Below are positions 8,458-15,735 of a stretch of 64,000 nt of DNA, in pieces. The notes under the pieces were generated by a model, which worked only from the letters and a program-made list of their open reading frames with translations, was not told the origin of the DNA and did not search any database. The translations under genes were made by a program, and so were the position numbers. The stretch comes from 3107 sp965216225 (GTDB lineage Bacteria > Pseudomonadota > Alphaproteobacteria > Rhodobacterales > Rhodobacteraceae). How positions within the stretch are numbered: position 1 is the first letter of the stretch; each line of letters begins with the position of its first letter. Location: NCBI GenBank assembly GCA_965216225.1, contig CBDCFF010000019.1, forward strand, positions 9,312-73,311. Direction: 5' to 3'.

Positions 8458-10860
8458 CTAGCTGCGCAGAACGCCGCCCGTCGCCTTGCCGACCTTCTCT
8501 GCGATGCGGGCGCCGATAGCCTCTATATCCTTGTCGGTCAGGGTCTTGCCGGTGGGTTGCAGGCGGACGGAAATAGCAAGGGATTTCTTGCCCTCGCCCA
8601 GATTGCCGCCGATGAATTCGTCGAATACGCGCACGTTTTCAATCAGCGCCCTGTCAGCGCCCGCCGCGGCGTTGACCAGTGTGATCGCCTCGACATCCGC
8701 ATCGACGACAAAGGCGAAGTCACGCTCCACCGCTTGCAGATCGCTGACCTTCTGCGCCCCCCTGTTGATCCGCCTGGCTTTCGGGAACGGGATGTTGGCC
8801 GGATGAATGGCAAAGGCCACGACCGGGCCTTTCACATCCATCGCCGCAATGGCTCCGGGGTGGAGTTCGCCAAACCCGGCCAGCGCGTTTTTCGGGCCGA
8901 GCGAAAGTCTGGCAGAGCGCCCCGGATGCCACCAGCCATTCATGCCGCGAAAAGGCATCAGCCGGGCGGCGGCGGGGGCGCCGACGCTGGACAGAACGGC
9001 CACTGCATCCGCCCTCGCGTCGAACGTGTCCACCGGGCGGCGGCTGCCCAGCCGGTCGCGCGGGCCGGTGTGGCCGACAAGGATGCCGGTGATCAGCAGT
9101 TCCTGATCTTCGGGGTCGCCGCCATGCCAGACCGGGCCGACCTCGAACAGGGCCAGATCCATGAAACCGCGCGCCTGATTGCGGGCCGCAGCCTGCAAGA
9201 GCCCCGGCAGCAATGACGGGCGCATATGGCTCAGTTCGGCGGAAATCGGATTCTCCAGCATCGTCGCGTCGCCGCCGCCGCCAAACAGTTCCGCGCTTTT
9301 CCTGCCGATAAAGGAATAGGTTACGCATTCATTGTAACCAAGCGCCGCCATCGTCCGGCGCGCCGTCCATTCGCGCCGCTGCATGGGCGTCAGTATGGCC
9401 TTCGGCACGCCTGCCTCCTTGCGGGGTAGGGGCTTGCCCCGCAGTCTGCTCAGCGACGCGATGCGGGCGATTTCCTCGATCAGATCGGTCTCGCCGGTTA
9501 TATCGGGGCGCCAGCTCGGGACATGGGCCATGTCGCCTTCCAGCCGGAAGCCCAGAGCCTCCAGCGAACGGCGCTGTTCCGCCGCCGGAATGTCCATCCC
9601 CACGAGGCTCTGTATCCTGCGGGTATCCAGCCGGTATCTGCGCCGTGTGTCCGGCACCTCTCCGGCCATGATCATCTGGCTGGCCTCACCGCCCGCGTGA
9701 TCGACGATCATCCGCACCGCATGTTCCAGACCCTCCGGCGTGAAGGCCGGATCGACCCCGCGTTCGAACCGGTAGCGGGCGTCGGAGTCGATCTTCAGCG
9801 CCCGGCCCGTACCGGCAATCTGGATCGGGTTCCAGAAGGCGGATTCGACAAACACGTTCACCGTCCCGTCCGTGCAGCCGGTTTCCAGCCCGCCCATGAT
9901 ACCGGCAATGCTCTGCGGGCCCCTGTCGTCAGAGATCACCATCTGCCCCGGCAGGAGCGTGTATTCCCTGTCATCGAGCGCCTTCAGCGTTTCGCCGCCG
10001 CCGGCGCGATGGACACGCAGATTGCCCCTGACCCTGTCGAGGTCGAAGACATGCAGCGGCCGCGCCCGGTCATGGCTGAAGAAATTGGTGACATCGACAA
10101 GCAGGCTGATGGGGCGCAGGCCAATCGCCTTCAGCGCATCCCGCAGCCACCGGGGCGACGGGCCGTTCTTCACGCCCCGGATCACCCGGCCACAAAAGAG
10201 CGGGCAGCCATCCAGCGTGTCGTCGTCAATGGTGACGCTGAAACCGGTTTCGAACGCCGCTGGCACCGGCGCCACATCCCGCGCCCTGAGCGTCCCCAGA
10301 CCACGCGCCGCCAGATCGCGGGCGATCCCCCGAACCCCCAGCGCATCGGGGCGGTTGGGGGTGACGGCGACCTCTATCACCGGGTCGGCCCTGGCGGGGT
10401 CATTCCCGGCCAGCCAATCGACGAAACGCTCGCCCACCTTGCCGGAGGGCAGTTCGATGATGCTGTCGTGTTCATCCGACAGCCCCATCTCGCGCTCGGA
10501 ACACATCATGGCGCGGGACTCGACGCCCCGGATCCTGCCCACCTGAATGGTGGTGTCGATGCCGGGGATATACATGCCGGGGCGGGCGATGACGACGGTG
10601 ATGCCCGCCCGCGCGTTCGGCGCGCCGCAGACGATCTGCCTGACGCCTTCGCCGGTTTCCACCTGACAGACGCTGAGCCGGTCGGCATCGGGGTGCTGCG
10701 CCGCCTCTTTCACATGGCCCAGGGTGAAATCCTTCAGCGCCTCCAGCGGGTTTTCGACGCCTTCGACCTCCAGCCCCAGATCGGTGAGCGCATGGAGGAT
10801 GTCGTCAAGGCTCGCCTCGGTCTCAAGGTGATCCTTCAGCCAGGAGAGAGTGAATTTCAT
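8458..10860 (-). CDS. pheT: Phenylalanine--tRNA ligase beta subunit
   Basis: 800 residues, normal for bacterial PheT; with PheS it forms the alpha2-beta2 enzyme that charges tRNA-Phe. An N-terminal tRNA-binding OB domain (about 40-150, with VCGAPNARAG) is followed by B3/B4 and B5 domains, a catalytic-like core and a C-terminal FDX-ACB domain (VERDFAFVVD to the end). It follows pheS after 71 bp. Its TAG stop lies in the CTAG occupied by the ISa copy 2 end; the stop is unchanged by the insertion, but any native terminator is now about 6.7 kb away. Confidence 0.97.
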   Translation of the reverse strand: MKFTLSWLKDHLETEASLDDILHALTDLGLEVEGVENPLEALKDFTLGHVKEAAQHPDADRLSVCQVETGEGVRQIVCGAPNARAGITVVIARPGMYIPGIDTTIQVGRIRGVESRAMMCSEREMGLSDEHDSIIELPSGKVGERFVDWLAGNDPARADPVIEVAVTPNRPDALGVRGIARDLAARGLGTLRARDVAPVPAAFETGFSVTIDDDTLDGCPLFCGRVIRGVKNGPSPRWLRDALKAIGLRPISLLVDVTNFFSHDRARPLHVFDLDRVRGNLRVHRAGGGETLKALDDREYTLLPGQMVISDDRGPQSIAGIMGGLETGCTDGTVNVFVESAFWNPIQIAGTGRALKIDSDARYRFERGVDPAFTPEGLEHAVRMIVDHAGGEASQMIMAGEVPDTRRRYRLDTRRIQSLVGMDIPAAEQRRSLEALGFRLEGDMAHVPSWRPDITGETDLIEEIARIASLSRLRGKPLPRKEAGVPKAILTPMQRREWTARRTMAALGYNECVTYSFIGRKSAELFGGGGDATMLENPISAELSHMRPSLLPGLLQAAARNQARGFMDLALFEVGPVWHGGDPEDQELLITGILVGHTGPRDRLGSRRPVDTFDARADAVAVLSSVGAPAAARLMPFRGMNGWWHPGRSARLSLGPKNALAGFGELHPGAIAAMDVKGPVVAFAIHPANIPFPKARRINRGAQKVSDLQAVERDFAFVVDADVEAITLVNAAAGADRALIENVRVFDEFIGGNLGEGKKSLAISVRLQPTGKTLTDKDIEAIGARIAEKVGKATGGVLRS

Positions 10861-10931
10861 GTCGTCTTATCCGGCGATTGTTGTCGTTGAATACTGCATC
10901 TTCCGGTTTGGCCCCTCCTCTGCCGGTCTTC

Positions 10932-12005
10932 TCACCTGCTCAGCCCCCCGTGCAGGGTCGGCTGATCGAGGCTCGTGAAACCGTAATGCCGCAGCCAGCG
11001 CAGGTCCGAATCGAAGAAGGCGCGCAGGTCGGGGATGCCGTATTTCAGCATCGCGATGCGGTCGATGCCGAGGCCGAAGGCAAAGCCCTGATATGCCTCG
11101 GGGTCGATCCCTCCGGCCTCCAGCACTTTCGGATGCACCATGCCGCTGCCCAGGATTTCCAGCCAGTCATCGCCTTCGCCCACCTTCACGGTGCCGCCTT
11201 CCCAGCAACAGCGGATATCGACCTCTGCCGAGGGTTCGGTGAAGGGGAAGTGGCTGGCGCGGAAGCGCAGTTCCACATTATCGACCTCGAAGAAGGCTTT
11301 CACGAACTCCTTCAGCACCCATTTCAGATTGGCCATGGAAATGTCGGTGTCGATGGCCAGCCCCTCTACCTGATGGAACATCGGCGTGTGGGTGTGGTCA
11401 TAATCGGCGCGGTATACGCGGCCCGGCGCGATGATGCGAAGGGGCGCGCCACGGGCCTGCATCGCGCGGATCTGCACCGGGCTGGTATGGGTGCGCAGCA
11501 CATGGGGCGGGCGGTCGTCGCCATCGGCCCGGTGCATGTAGAACGTATCCATTTCGGCGCGCGCCGGGTGGTGGCCGGGGATGTTCAGCGCGTCGAAGTT
11601 GTACCAGTCGGTCTCGATCTGCGGACCCTCGGCGATGGCAAAGCCCATATCGGCGAAGATCGCGGCGACCTCTTCGCTGACCTGGCTGACCGGGTGGATC
11701 GTGCCGCGCCGTTCCGGGCGACCGGGGAGCGTGACATCCAGCCATTCGGCCTTCAGCCGCTCATCCAGCGCGGCATCGGCGAGGGCGGATTTTCTGGCGG
11801 CGAGGGCCGCATTCAGTTCATCCTTCAGCGTGTTCAGCTTCGGCCCCGCGATCTGCCGTTCTTCGGGCGTCATCTTGCCCAGCCCGCGCATTTTCAGGGA
11901 AACCTCGCCCTTTCTGCCCATGGCGGCGACGCGCAGGTCTTCCAGCGCGGTTTCATCCGCCGCACCGGCGATCGCATCCAGATATTTCCGCCTCAGATCG
12001 TCCAT
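10932..12005 (-). CDS. pheS: Phenylalanine--tRNA ligase alpha subunit
   Basis: 357 residues, class II aminoacyl-tRNA synthetase catalytic subunit. An N-terminal coiled-coil (1-90) precedes the catalytic domain with HTSPVQIRAM, the phenylalanine-site region FRASHFPFTEPSAE and C-terminal motif 3 (GFAFGLGIDRIAML). A purine-rich GAGAGGCCGGA precedes the ATG. It lies 121 bp after rplT with a strong inverted repeat between. Confidence 0.97.
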   Translation of the reverse strand: MDDLRRKYLDAIAGAADETALEDLRVAAMGRKGEVSLKMRGLGKMTPEERQIAGPKLNTLKDELNAALAARKSALADAALDERLKAEWLDVTLPGRPERRGTIHPVSQVSEEVAAIFADMGFAIAEGPQIETDWYNFDALNIPGHHPARAEMDTFYMHRADGDDRPPHVLRTHTSPVQIRAMQARGAPLRIIAPGRVYRADYDHTHTPMFHQVEGLAIDTDISMANLKWVLKEFVKAFFEVDNVELRFRASHFPFTEPSAEVDIRCCWEGGTVKVGEGDDWLEILGSGMVHPKVLEAGGIDPEAYQGFAFGLGIDRIAMLKYGIPDLRAFFDSDLRWLRHYGFTSLDQPTLHGGLSR

Positions 12006-12064
12006 TCCGGCCTCTCGTTGTCTGTCCCGCCGCCGTCACGGCCCACCGTGCGACAGGGCGACAG

Positions 12065-12101
12065 GCAAGGCCGCGGCGCCCTGGCGGGCCCGCGGCCTTG
12101 C
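12065..12101 (-). promoter_or_regulatory. 12-bp perfect inverted repeat between rplT and pheS
   Basis: Arms GCAAGGCCGCGG (12065-12076) and its complement (12090-12101) with a 13-nt loop, in the 121-bp rplT-pheS gap. There is no T-run after it on the transcribed strand, so it is not a classical terminator. It could reduce read-through, protect RNA ends or act in pheST control. I saw no Phe-rich leader peptide. Confidence 0.5.
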
Positions 12102-12126
12102 ATCTGTCCCCCGGTTTATCGGGTTC

Positions 12127-12489
12127 TCATGCCATCGCGGCCTTTGCCCTGACGACGATGGCCGCGAAAGCGTCGGGCTCATGCACGGCCAGATCGGCCA
12201 GAACCTTGCGGTCAACCTCGATCCCGGCGGTGTTCAGAGCGTTGATGAAGCGCGAGTAGGTCAGCGTTTCGTCATGGGCGCGAACGGCGGCATTGATCCG
12301 CTGGATCCACAGCGCCCGAAAGCTGCGCTTGCGCTGCTTGCGGTCACGGGTTGCGTACTGGTTCGCCCTGTCCACGGCCTGGGCTGCGGTGCGAAAGGTG
12401 TTCTTGCGGCGGCCATGATAGCCTTTGGCCGCCTTGATGACCTTTTTGTGACGGGCGTGCGTGACCTTGCCGGAAGTTACACGGGACAT
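12127..12489 (-). CDS. rplT: 50S ribosomal protein L20
   Basis: 120-residue basic protein of the large ribosomal subunit, needed early in 50S assembly and in some bacteria an autogenous repressor of rpmI-rplT. It starts at MSRVTSGKVT with the standard basic helix (KVIKAAKGYHGRRKNTFRTA) and the conserved C-terminal domain (RINAAVRAHDETLTYSRFIN). It is 3 bp downstream of rpmI. Confidence 0.98.
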   Translation of the reverse strand: MSRVTSGKVTHARHKKVIKAAKGYHGRRKNTFRTAAQAVDRANQYATRDRKQRKRSFRALWIQRINAAVRAHDETLTYSRFINALNTAGIEVDRKVLADLAVHEPDAFAAIVVRAKAAMA

Positions 12490-12492
12490 TGA

Positions 12493-12702
12493 TCAGCCTC
12501 TCTGACGCGCATAGGGCATGTAGCCTTTGACGATCTTCTCGTCAGCGGCACACAGGGTGGTGGTTCCACGGGCGTTGCGGATGAATTTTCCCGTCCGCTT
12601 GATCATGCCGTGACGCTTGCCAGCCTGGGCGGCCTTGATCCGGCCGGTGGCCGTCACCTTGAAGCGCTTCTTGGCGCCCGATTTCGTCTTCATCTTGGGC
12701 AT
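12493..12702 (-). CDS. rpmI: 50S ribosomal protein L35
   Basis: 69 residues from MPKMKTKSGAKKRF; GGAG lies 8 nt before that ATG, so the longer frame from 12717 is rejected. All L35 features are present (KRFKVTATG, GKRHGMIKRT). Three extra residues (QRG) follow the usual end. It is first in rpmI-rplT-pheS-pheT; no infC is visible upstream, where the next gene is a response regulator on the same strand. Confidence 0.97.
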   Translation of the reverse strand: MPKMKTKSGAKKRFKVTATGRIKAAQAGKRHGMIKRTGKFIRNARGTTTLCAADEKIVKGYMPYARQRG

Positions 12703-12831
12703 TTCCGGCTCCTTCAATTCAGGTCGGTTTGCGCGCGACCCGGCATGCCACTGGGGCCGGTCGCGCGATCAGAGCGCCCCCTATAAGGGGCCGGGCCGCT
12801 TCATACAAGAGGAAATCGGGAAAAATCGGGG

Positions 12832-13545
12832 TCAGATCGGCCCGCAACCGGTCAGCCTGTCATGCACGATCCCCCTGATCCGGTCGATGTCGCAACGGAT
12901 CGGGCGGCCCCGGGCATTGCCGATCCACAGGCGGCGCGCTGCGGCTTCCAGCCCCGCGTCCCGGGCGGTTCGGGCGATGCCGCTCAGGAACTGCGCCAGA
13001 TAATGCGCCTTGTCGCTGTCCATTGCGCCCGACAGGTGCTTTTCAGCCTGAATCAGATCGTCACGATAGGCCAGCGGGTCCGGGTGTATCGTGTGGCGCG
13101 ATGTGACCGGAACACGTTTCGCCTGGCACCGCGTCAGGCAGGACAGGATGGCGTTCTGAAACCTTTCCACACTGTCGATGGGCTTGGCGATGAAACCGTT
13201 CGCCCCGGCCTTCATCGCCAGTTCGGCAAACCCGGGATGGCCGCTGATCCCCAGAATCACGGGAATCCGCTTTCGTGCAGTCGCGAGGTCGCGAATGAGG
13301 TCCTGACCGTTGCCATCGGGCAGCCCCAGATCAATGATGACGGCACTGGGCTGATACAGGGACAGATGCCGCCGGGCGGCATCAAGCGACTCTGCGCGGC
13401 GTATCCGCGCGCCGCTGTGCAGGCACAAAAGCCGCAGCGCGTCAGAGGCAAGGCGGCTGTCCTCGACAACAAGGATCGTGAAACCGGACAGCGGCCCCTG
13501 CATCCTTGGCAGGGATGAGATCGGCATCGTTTCAGGATCGTCCAT
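12832..13545 (-). CDS. Orphan response regulator (REC domain plus uncharacterised C-terminal region)
   Basis: 237 residues from the ATG at 13545, preceded by GGAGAAG; a longer frame to 13737 lacks support. Residues about 22-140 are a receiver domain: acidic pocket VVEDS, phospho-acceptor Asp72 in IIDLGLPDG, a Ser/Thr-position segment GISGHP and Lys121 in IAKPID. The C-terminal ~100 residues contain no DNA-binding or enzymatic domain I recognise. No histidine kinase lies nearby, so the partner is unknown. It is divergent from mce across 175 bp. Confidence 0.85.
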   Translation of the reverse strand: MDDPETMPISSLPRMQGPLSGFTILVVEDSRLASDALRLLCLHSGARIRRAESLDAARRHLSLYQPSAVIIDLGLPDGNGQDLIRDLATARKRIPVILGISGHPGFAELAMKAGANGFIAKPIDSVERFQNAILSCLTRCQAKRVPVTSRHTIHPDPLAYRDDLIQAEKHLSGAMDSDKAHYLAQFLSGIARTARDAGLEAAARRLWIGNARGRPIRCDIDRIRGIVHDRLTGCGPI

Positions 13546-13634
13546 ATCGCTTCTCCGCACGGTAATCGGGTCCGAGTAAATAGGTTTGACGTGAACAGCG
13601 GGTAAAGTCGCGATGCGGCCGTGGGCCGCCATAT

Positions 13635-13664
13635 CCGCTCCTGTCCGCTCCTGTCTGCTCTTGT
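13635..13664. repeat. Three tandem 10-bp repeats between a response-regulator gene and mce
   Basis: CCGCTCCTGT, CCGCTCCTGT, CTGCTCTTGT in direct succession, followed by a partial CTGCGCC. The 10-bp period is close to one helical turn and the repeats sit in the shared upstream region of two divergent genes, so they could be a regulator-binding site. This is inference. Confidence 0.5.
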
Positions 13665-13720
13665 CTGCGCCGCAACCAGAGGTCATAAGCGCGTGGAGCC
13701 TGCGAAGAAGGAGTCCCCCC

Positions 13721-14125
13721 ATGATCGGGCGTCTCAATCACGTTGCCATTGCCGTTCCCGATCTGGCCGCCGCCGCCGCGCAGTATCGCGAAACGCTGGG
13801 GGCCAGGGTGGGCGCGCCGCACGATGAACCCGACCATGGCGTGACGGTGGTGTTCATCGAACTGCCGAACACTAGGGTCGAACTGCTCTGCCCTCTGGGC
13901 GAAAATTCCCCGATCGCGGGCTTTCTGGAAAGGAACCCGTCGGGCGGCATCCATCACATGTGTTACGAGGTGCAGGACATTCTTGCCGCCCGTGACCGGC
14001 TGAAGGCCGCGGGCGCGCGGGTGCTGGGCAGTGGCGAACCCCGGCCCGGCGCCCATGGCAAGCCGATCCTGTTCCTGCACCCCCGGGATTTCAATGGCTG
14101 CCTGATAGAACTGGAGCAAGCCTGA
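13721..14125 (+). CDS. mce: Methylmalonyl-CoA epimerase
   Basis: 134 residues from the ATG at 13721, after AAGAAGGAG. Interconverts (R)- and (S)-methylmalonyl-CoA in propionyl-CoA assimilation or the ethylmalonyl-CoA pathway. It is a vicinal-oxygen-chelate fold with the metal-binding pattern in order: GRLNHVAIAV, GIHHMCYEV and the C-terminal FNGCLIEL. It overlaps the start of the DUF1467 gene (TGATG), a pairing I know from Rhodobacterales. Confidence 0.92.
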   Translation: MIGRLNHVAIAVPDLAAAAAQYRETLGARVGAPHDEPDHGVTVVFIELPNTRVELLCPLGENSPIAGFLERNPSGGIHHMCYEVQDILAARDRLKAAGARVLGSGEPRPGAHGKPILFLHPRDFNGCLIELEQA

Positions 14126-14421
14126 TGTCGATCACCTCGGCCATCGTGCTGTTTGCGGTCATCTGGTTCATGACCTTCCTGATCGTCCTGCCGATCCGGC
14201 TGAAGACGCAGGGCGATGTGGGCAGGATCGTCGCGGGCACCCATGTCGGTGCGCCCCATGATCCCCGGATCGGACGGCGGGCGAAAATCGCGACCGCGAT
14301 TTCGGTTGTGCTGTGGGTGGCGATTGCAGGCGCCATCGTCAGCGGCGTCATCTCGGTCCGCGATTTCGACTGGCGCGATGTCATGGGCGCACCATCCGAA
14401 GCCGATGGAACAGGTGAGTGA
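14125..14421 (+). CDS. DUF1467 family membrane protein
   Basis: 98 residues with two transmembrane helices (about 5-22 and 55-77) around a conserved cytoplasmic loop (LPIRLKTQGDVG, VGAPHDPRIG). Function unknown. Translationally coupled to mce. Its 3' end overlaps the 3' end of the convergent EI24 gene by about 40 bp. Confidence 0.85.
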   Translation: MSITSAIVLFAVIWFMTFLIVLPIRLKTQGDVGRIVAGTHVGAPHDPRIGRRAKIATAISVVLWVAIAGAIVSGVISVRDFDWRDVMGAPSEADGTGE

Positions 14422-15077
14422 ACGTCGCGACGCCCATCACCGGCACCAGCAGGTTCAGGACCGGAACCGACAGCGGCATTGCCATCAGAATTCCCGCGAT
14501 CCAGATGGCAGACCGGTGCCGTTTGCGCAACGCGCGCGCGCCTGCACGCCCCAGCCGGCGCATTGCGACCAGTTGAAAATATTCGCGCCCCAGCAGGAAC
14601 CCGTTCAGCGCCCAGAAAATGACCGGAGAGAACACCGGGAACACCGCATAGAGGATCAGCGCCGCCGCATTTGCGCCGATCATGATACCGAGAAACCCCA
14701 GCGTGTCCCGGATCGAATCCGCAATCGACACCCGCGCGGCCCCGGGCAGACCAGAATAGTGTCGATCCTCGACCGCGTCTGCGACCTCATCCAGAAACAG
14801 CCCGGTGAAGGCAGACGCGACAGGCGCCATCAGAAAGACCGACAGGGGGATCATCAGAAAGGCCGCCCCCCAGCCCAGCAGATCGTCAACCCAGGCAACC
14901 GTCCCCACCCACGGCAGTGTGACCTGATCGGGGACGAACCAGCCGACCGCGACCAGAGAATATTGCATGGATGACGGCCAGCAAGGCAAGGGACAGGCCC
15001 GCGCCTTTCCAGAAGACGGCCCGGAACCGCGGATCGCCGAACTGTCCCAGCGCCAGGGCGAAGTCGCCGAAGATCAT
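14381..15077 (-). pseudogene. EI24/CysZ-type membrane protein, frameshifted near its N-terminus
   Basis: The N-terminal part (MIFGDFALALGQFGDPRF to LLAVIHAIF) is in one frame from 15077, and the rest (VAVGWFVPDQVTLPW to the end at 14381) is in another. The frames cross near 14955-14965. The expected intact protein is about 230 residues with several membrane helices (ASAFTGLFLDEVADAVE is the conserved core). CysZ relatives move sulfate; for this subgroup the substrate is unknown. A one-base error or a real mutation would look the same. The start overlaps the stop of the nitroreductase gene. Confidence 0.75.
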
Positions 15078-15652
15078 TCGCTTATCCAGCTTGTGATCGT
15101 GTCCATATCGGGGCGCGGGCGTTCCGGCGGCTGACTGGTTTCGGTGCCCATATGAATGAAACCCGCCACGAATTCGCTGCCGGTCAGGCCCAGCCCTGCG
15201 CTCAGGAATGTCTCGTCAAGGGCAGGCCACCCGGTCAGCCAGTTGGCCCCCCAGCCAGAGGCCAGCGCCGCATTCAGCACCGACAGGCAGACGGCCCCGG
15301 CGGACAGGTGCTGCTCGATTTCGGGGATTTTCCCGGACGGCCTTGGCGAGGCGACAACCGCCACCACCAGATGCGCATCCGCAAACTGGCTGCGGATTTT
15401 GCCGGTCGCCACGACATCCAGCCCGCGTTCCCCGGCGCGCCGGGCCACCAGACCGGCCAACCGCCGCAGCGCCGCGCGCTCCAGCACCATGAAGCGCCAC
15501 GGCTCCAGCTTGCCATGATCCGGGCTGCGCCCGCCTGCGGTCAGGATCGGCAGCAACTGATCGCGGTCGGGCGCCGGTGTCGCCAGGGTCTTTGCCGGGC
15601 GCGAGCGGCGGGTCAGAAGGAAATCCATCGCGGCAGGATTGGGTGCGGGCAT
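15074..15652 (-). CDS. Nitroreductase family protein (FMN-dependent oxidoreductase)
   Basis: 192 residues from MPAPNPAAMDFLL. The N-terminal LLTRRSRPAKTL and GGRSPDHGKLEPWRFMVL are typical of the small YdjA/RutE-like nitroreductases that bind FMN and use NAD(P)H. The C-terminus has LGLTGSEFVAGFIHMGTE. The natural substrate cannot be told from sequence. A much longer upstream frame is antisense noise. It overlaps the EI24 gene by 4 bp. Confidence 0.85.
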   Translation of the reverse strand: MPAPNPAAMDFLLTRRSRPAKTLATPAPDRDQLLPILTAGGRSPDHGKLEPWRFMVLERAALRRLAGLVARRAGERGLDVVATGKIRSQFADAHLVVAVVASPRPSGKIPEIEQHLSAGAVCLSVLNAALASGWGANWLTGWPALDETFLSAGLGLTGSEFVAGFIHMGTETSQPPERPRPDMDTITSWISE

Positions 15653-15735
15653 CTGCTCAGGTCCGAATGGCTTTGTTCCGCCCCGACTTAGGCGCTTCGG
15701 ATCACGTCTGCAACCGGATGCCCGGACGCTCCGGT

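Larger units (their letters stand above)
1799..8458 (-). mobile_element. IS630-family element, first type ('ISa'), copy 2, interrupted by IS66
   Basis: Left part 1799-1873 and right part 7488-8458; taking out the IS66 and one copy of its 8-bp duplication gives 1046 bp, the same as copy 3. TA duplications lie at 1797-1798 and 8459-8460, each inside CTAG. The right CTAG contains the TAG stop of pheT. The transposase lies in the same direction as pheT, so pheT transcription would enter it. Confidence 0.92.

Noticed and set aside
9523..10890. 455-residue frame antisense to pheT
   Set aside because: Shadow of pheT with no recognisable domain.
12006..12126. Possible PheM-like leader peptide for pheST attenuation
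   Set aside because: The only short frame (from an ATG in ACAGATGCAAGG) has no Phe codons, so classical attenuation is not supported; only the hairpin was kept.
13613..13720. Upstream extension of mce to 13613
   Set aside because: The ATG at 13721 has AAGAAGGAG in front and matches the family start GRLNHVAIAV; the extension crosses the 10-bp repeats.
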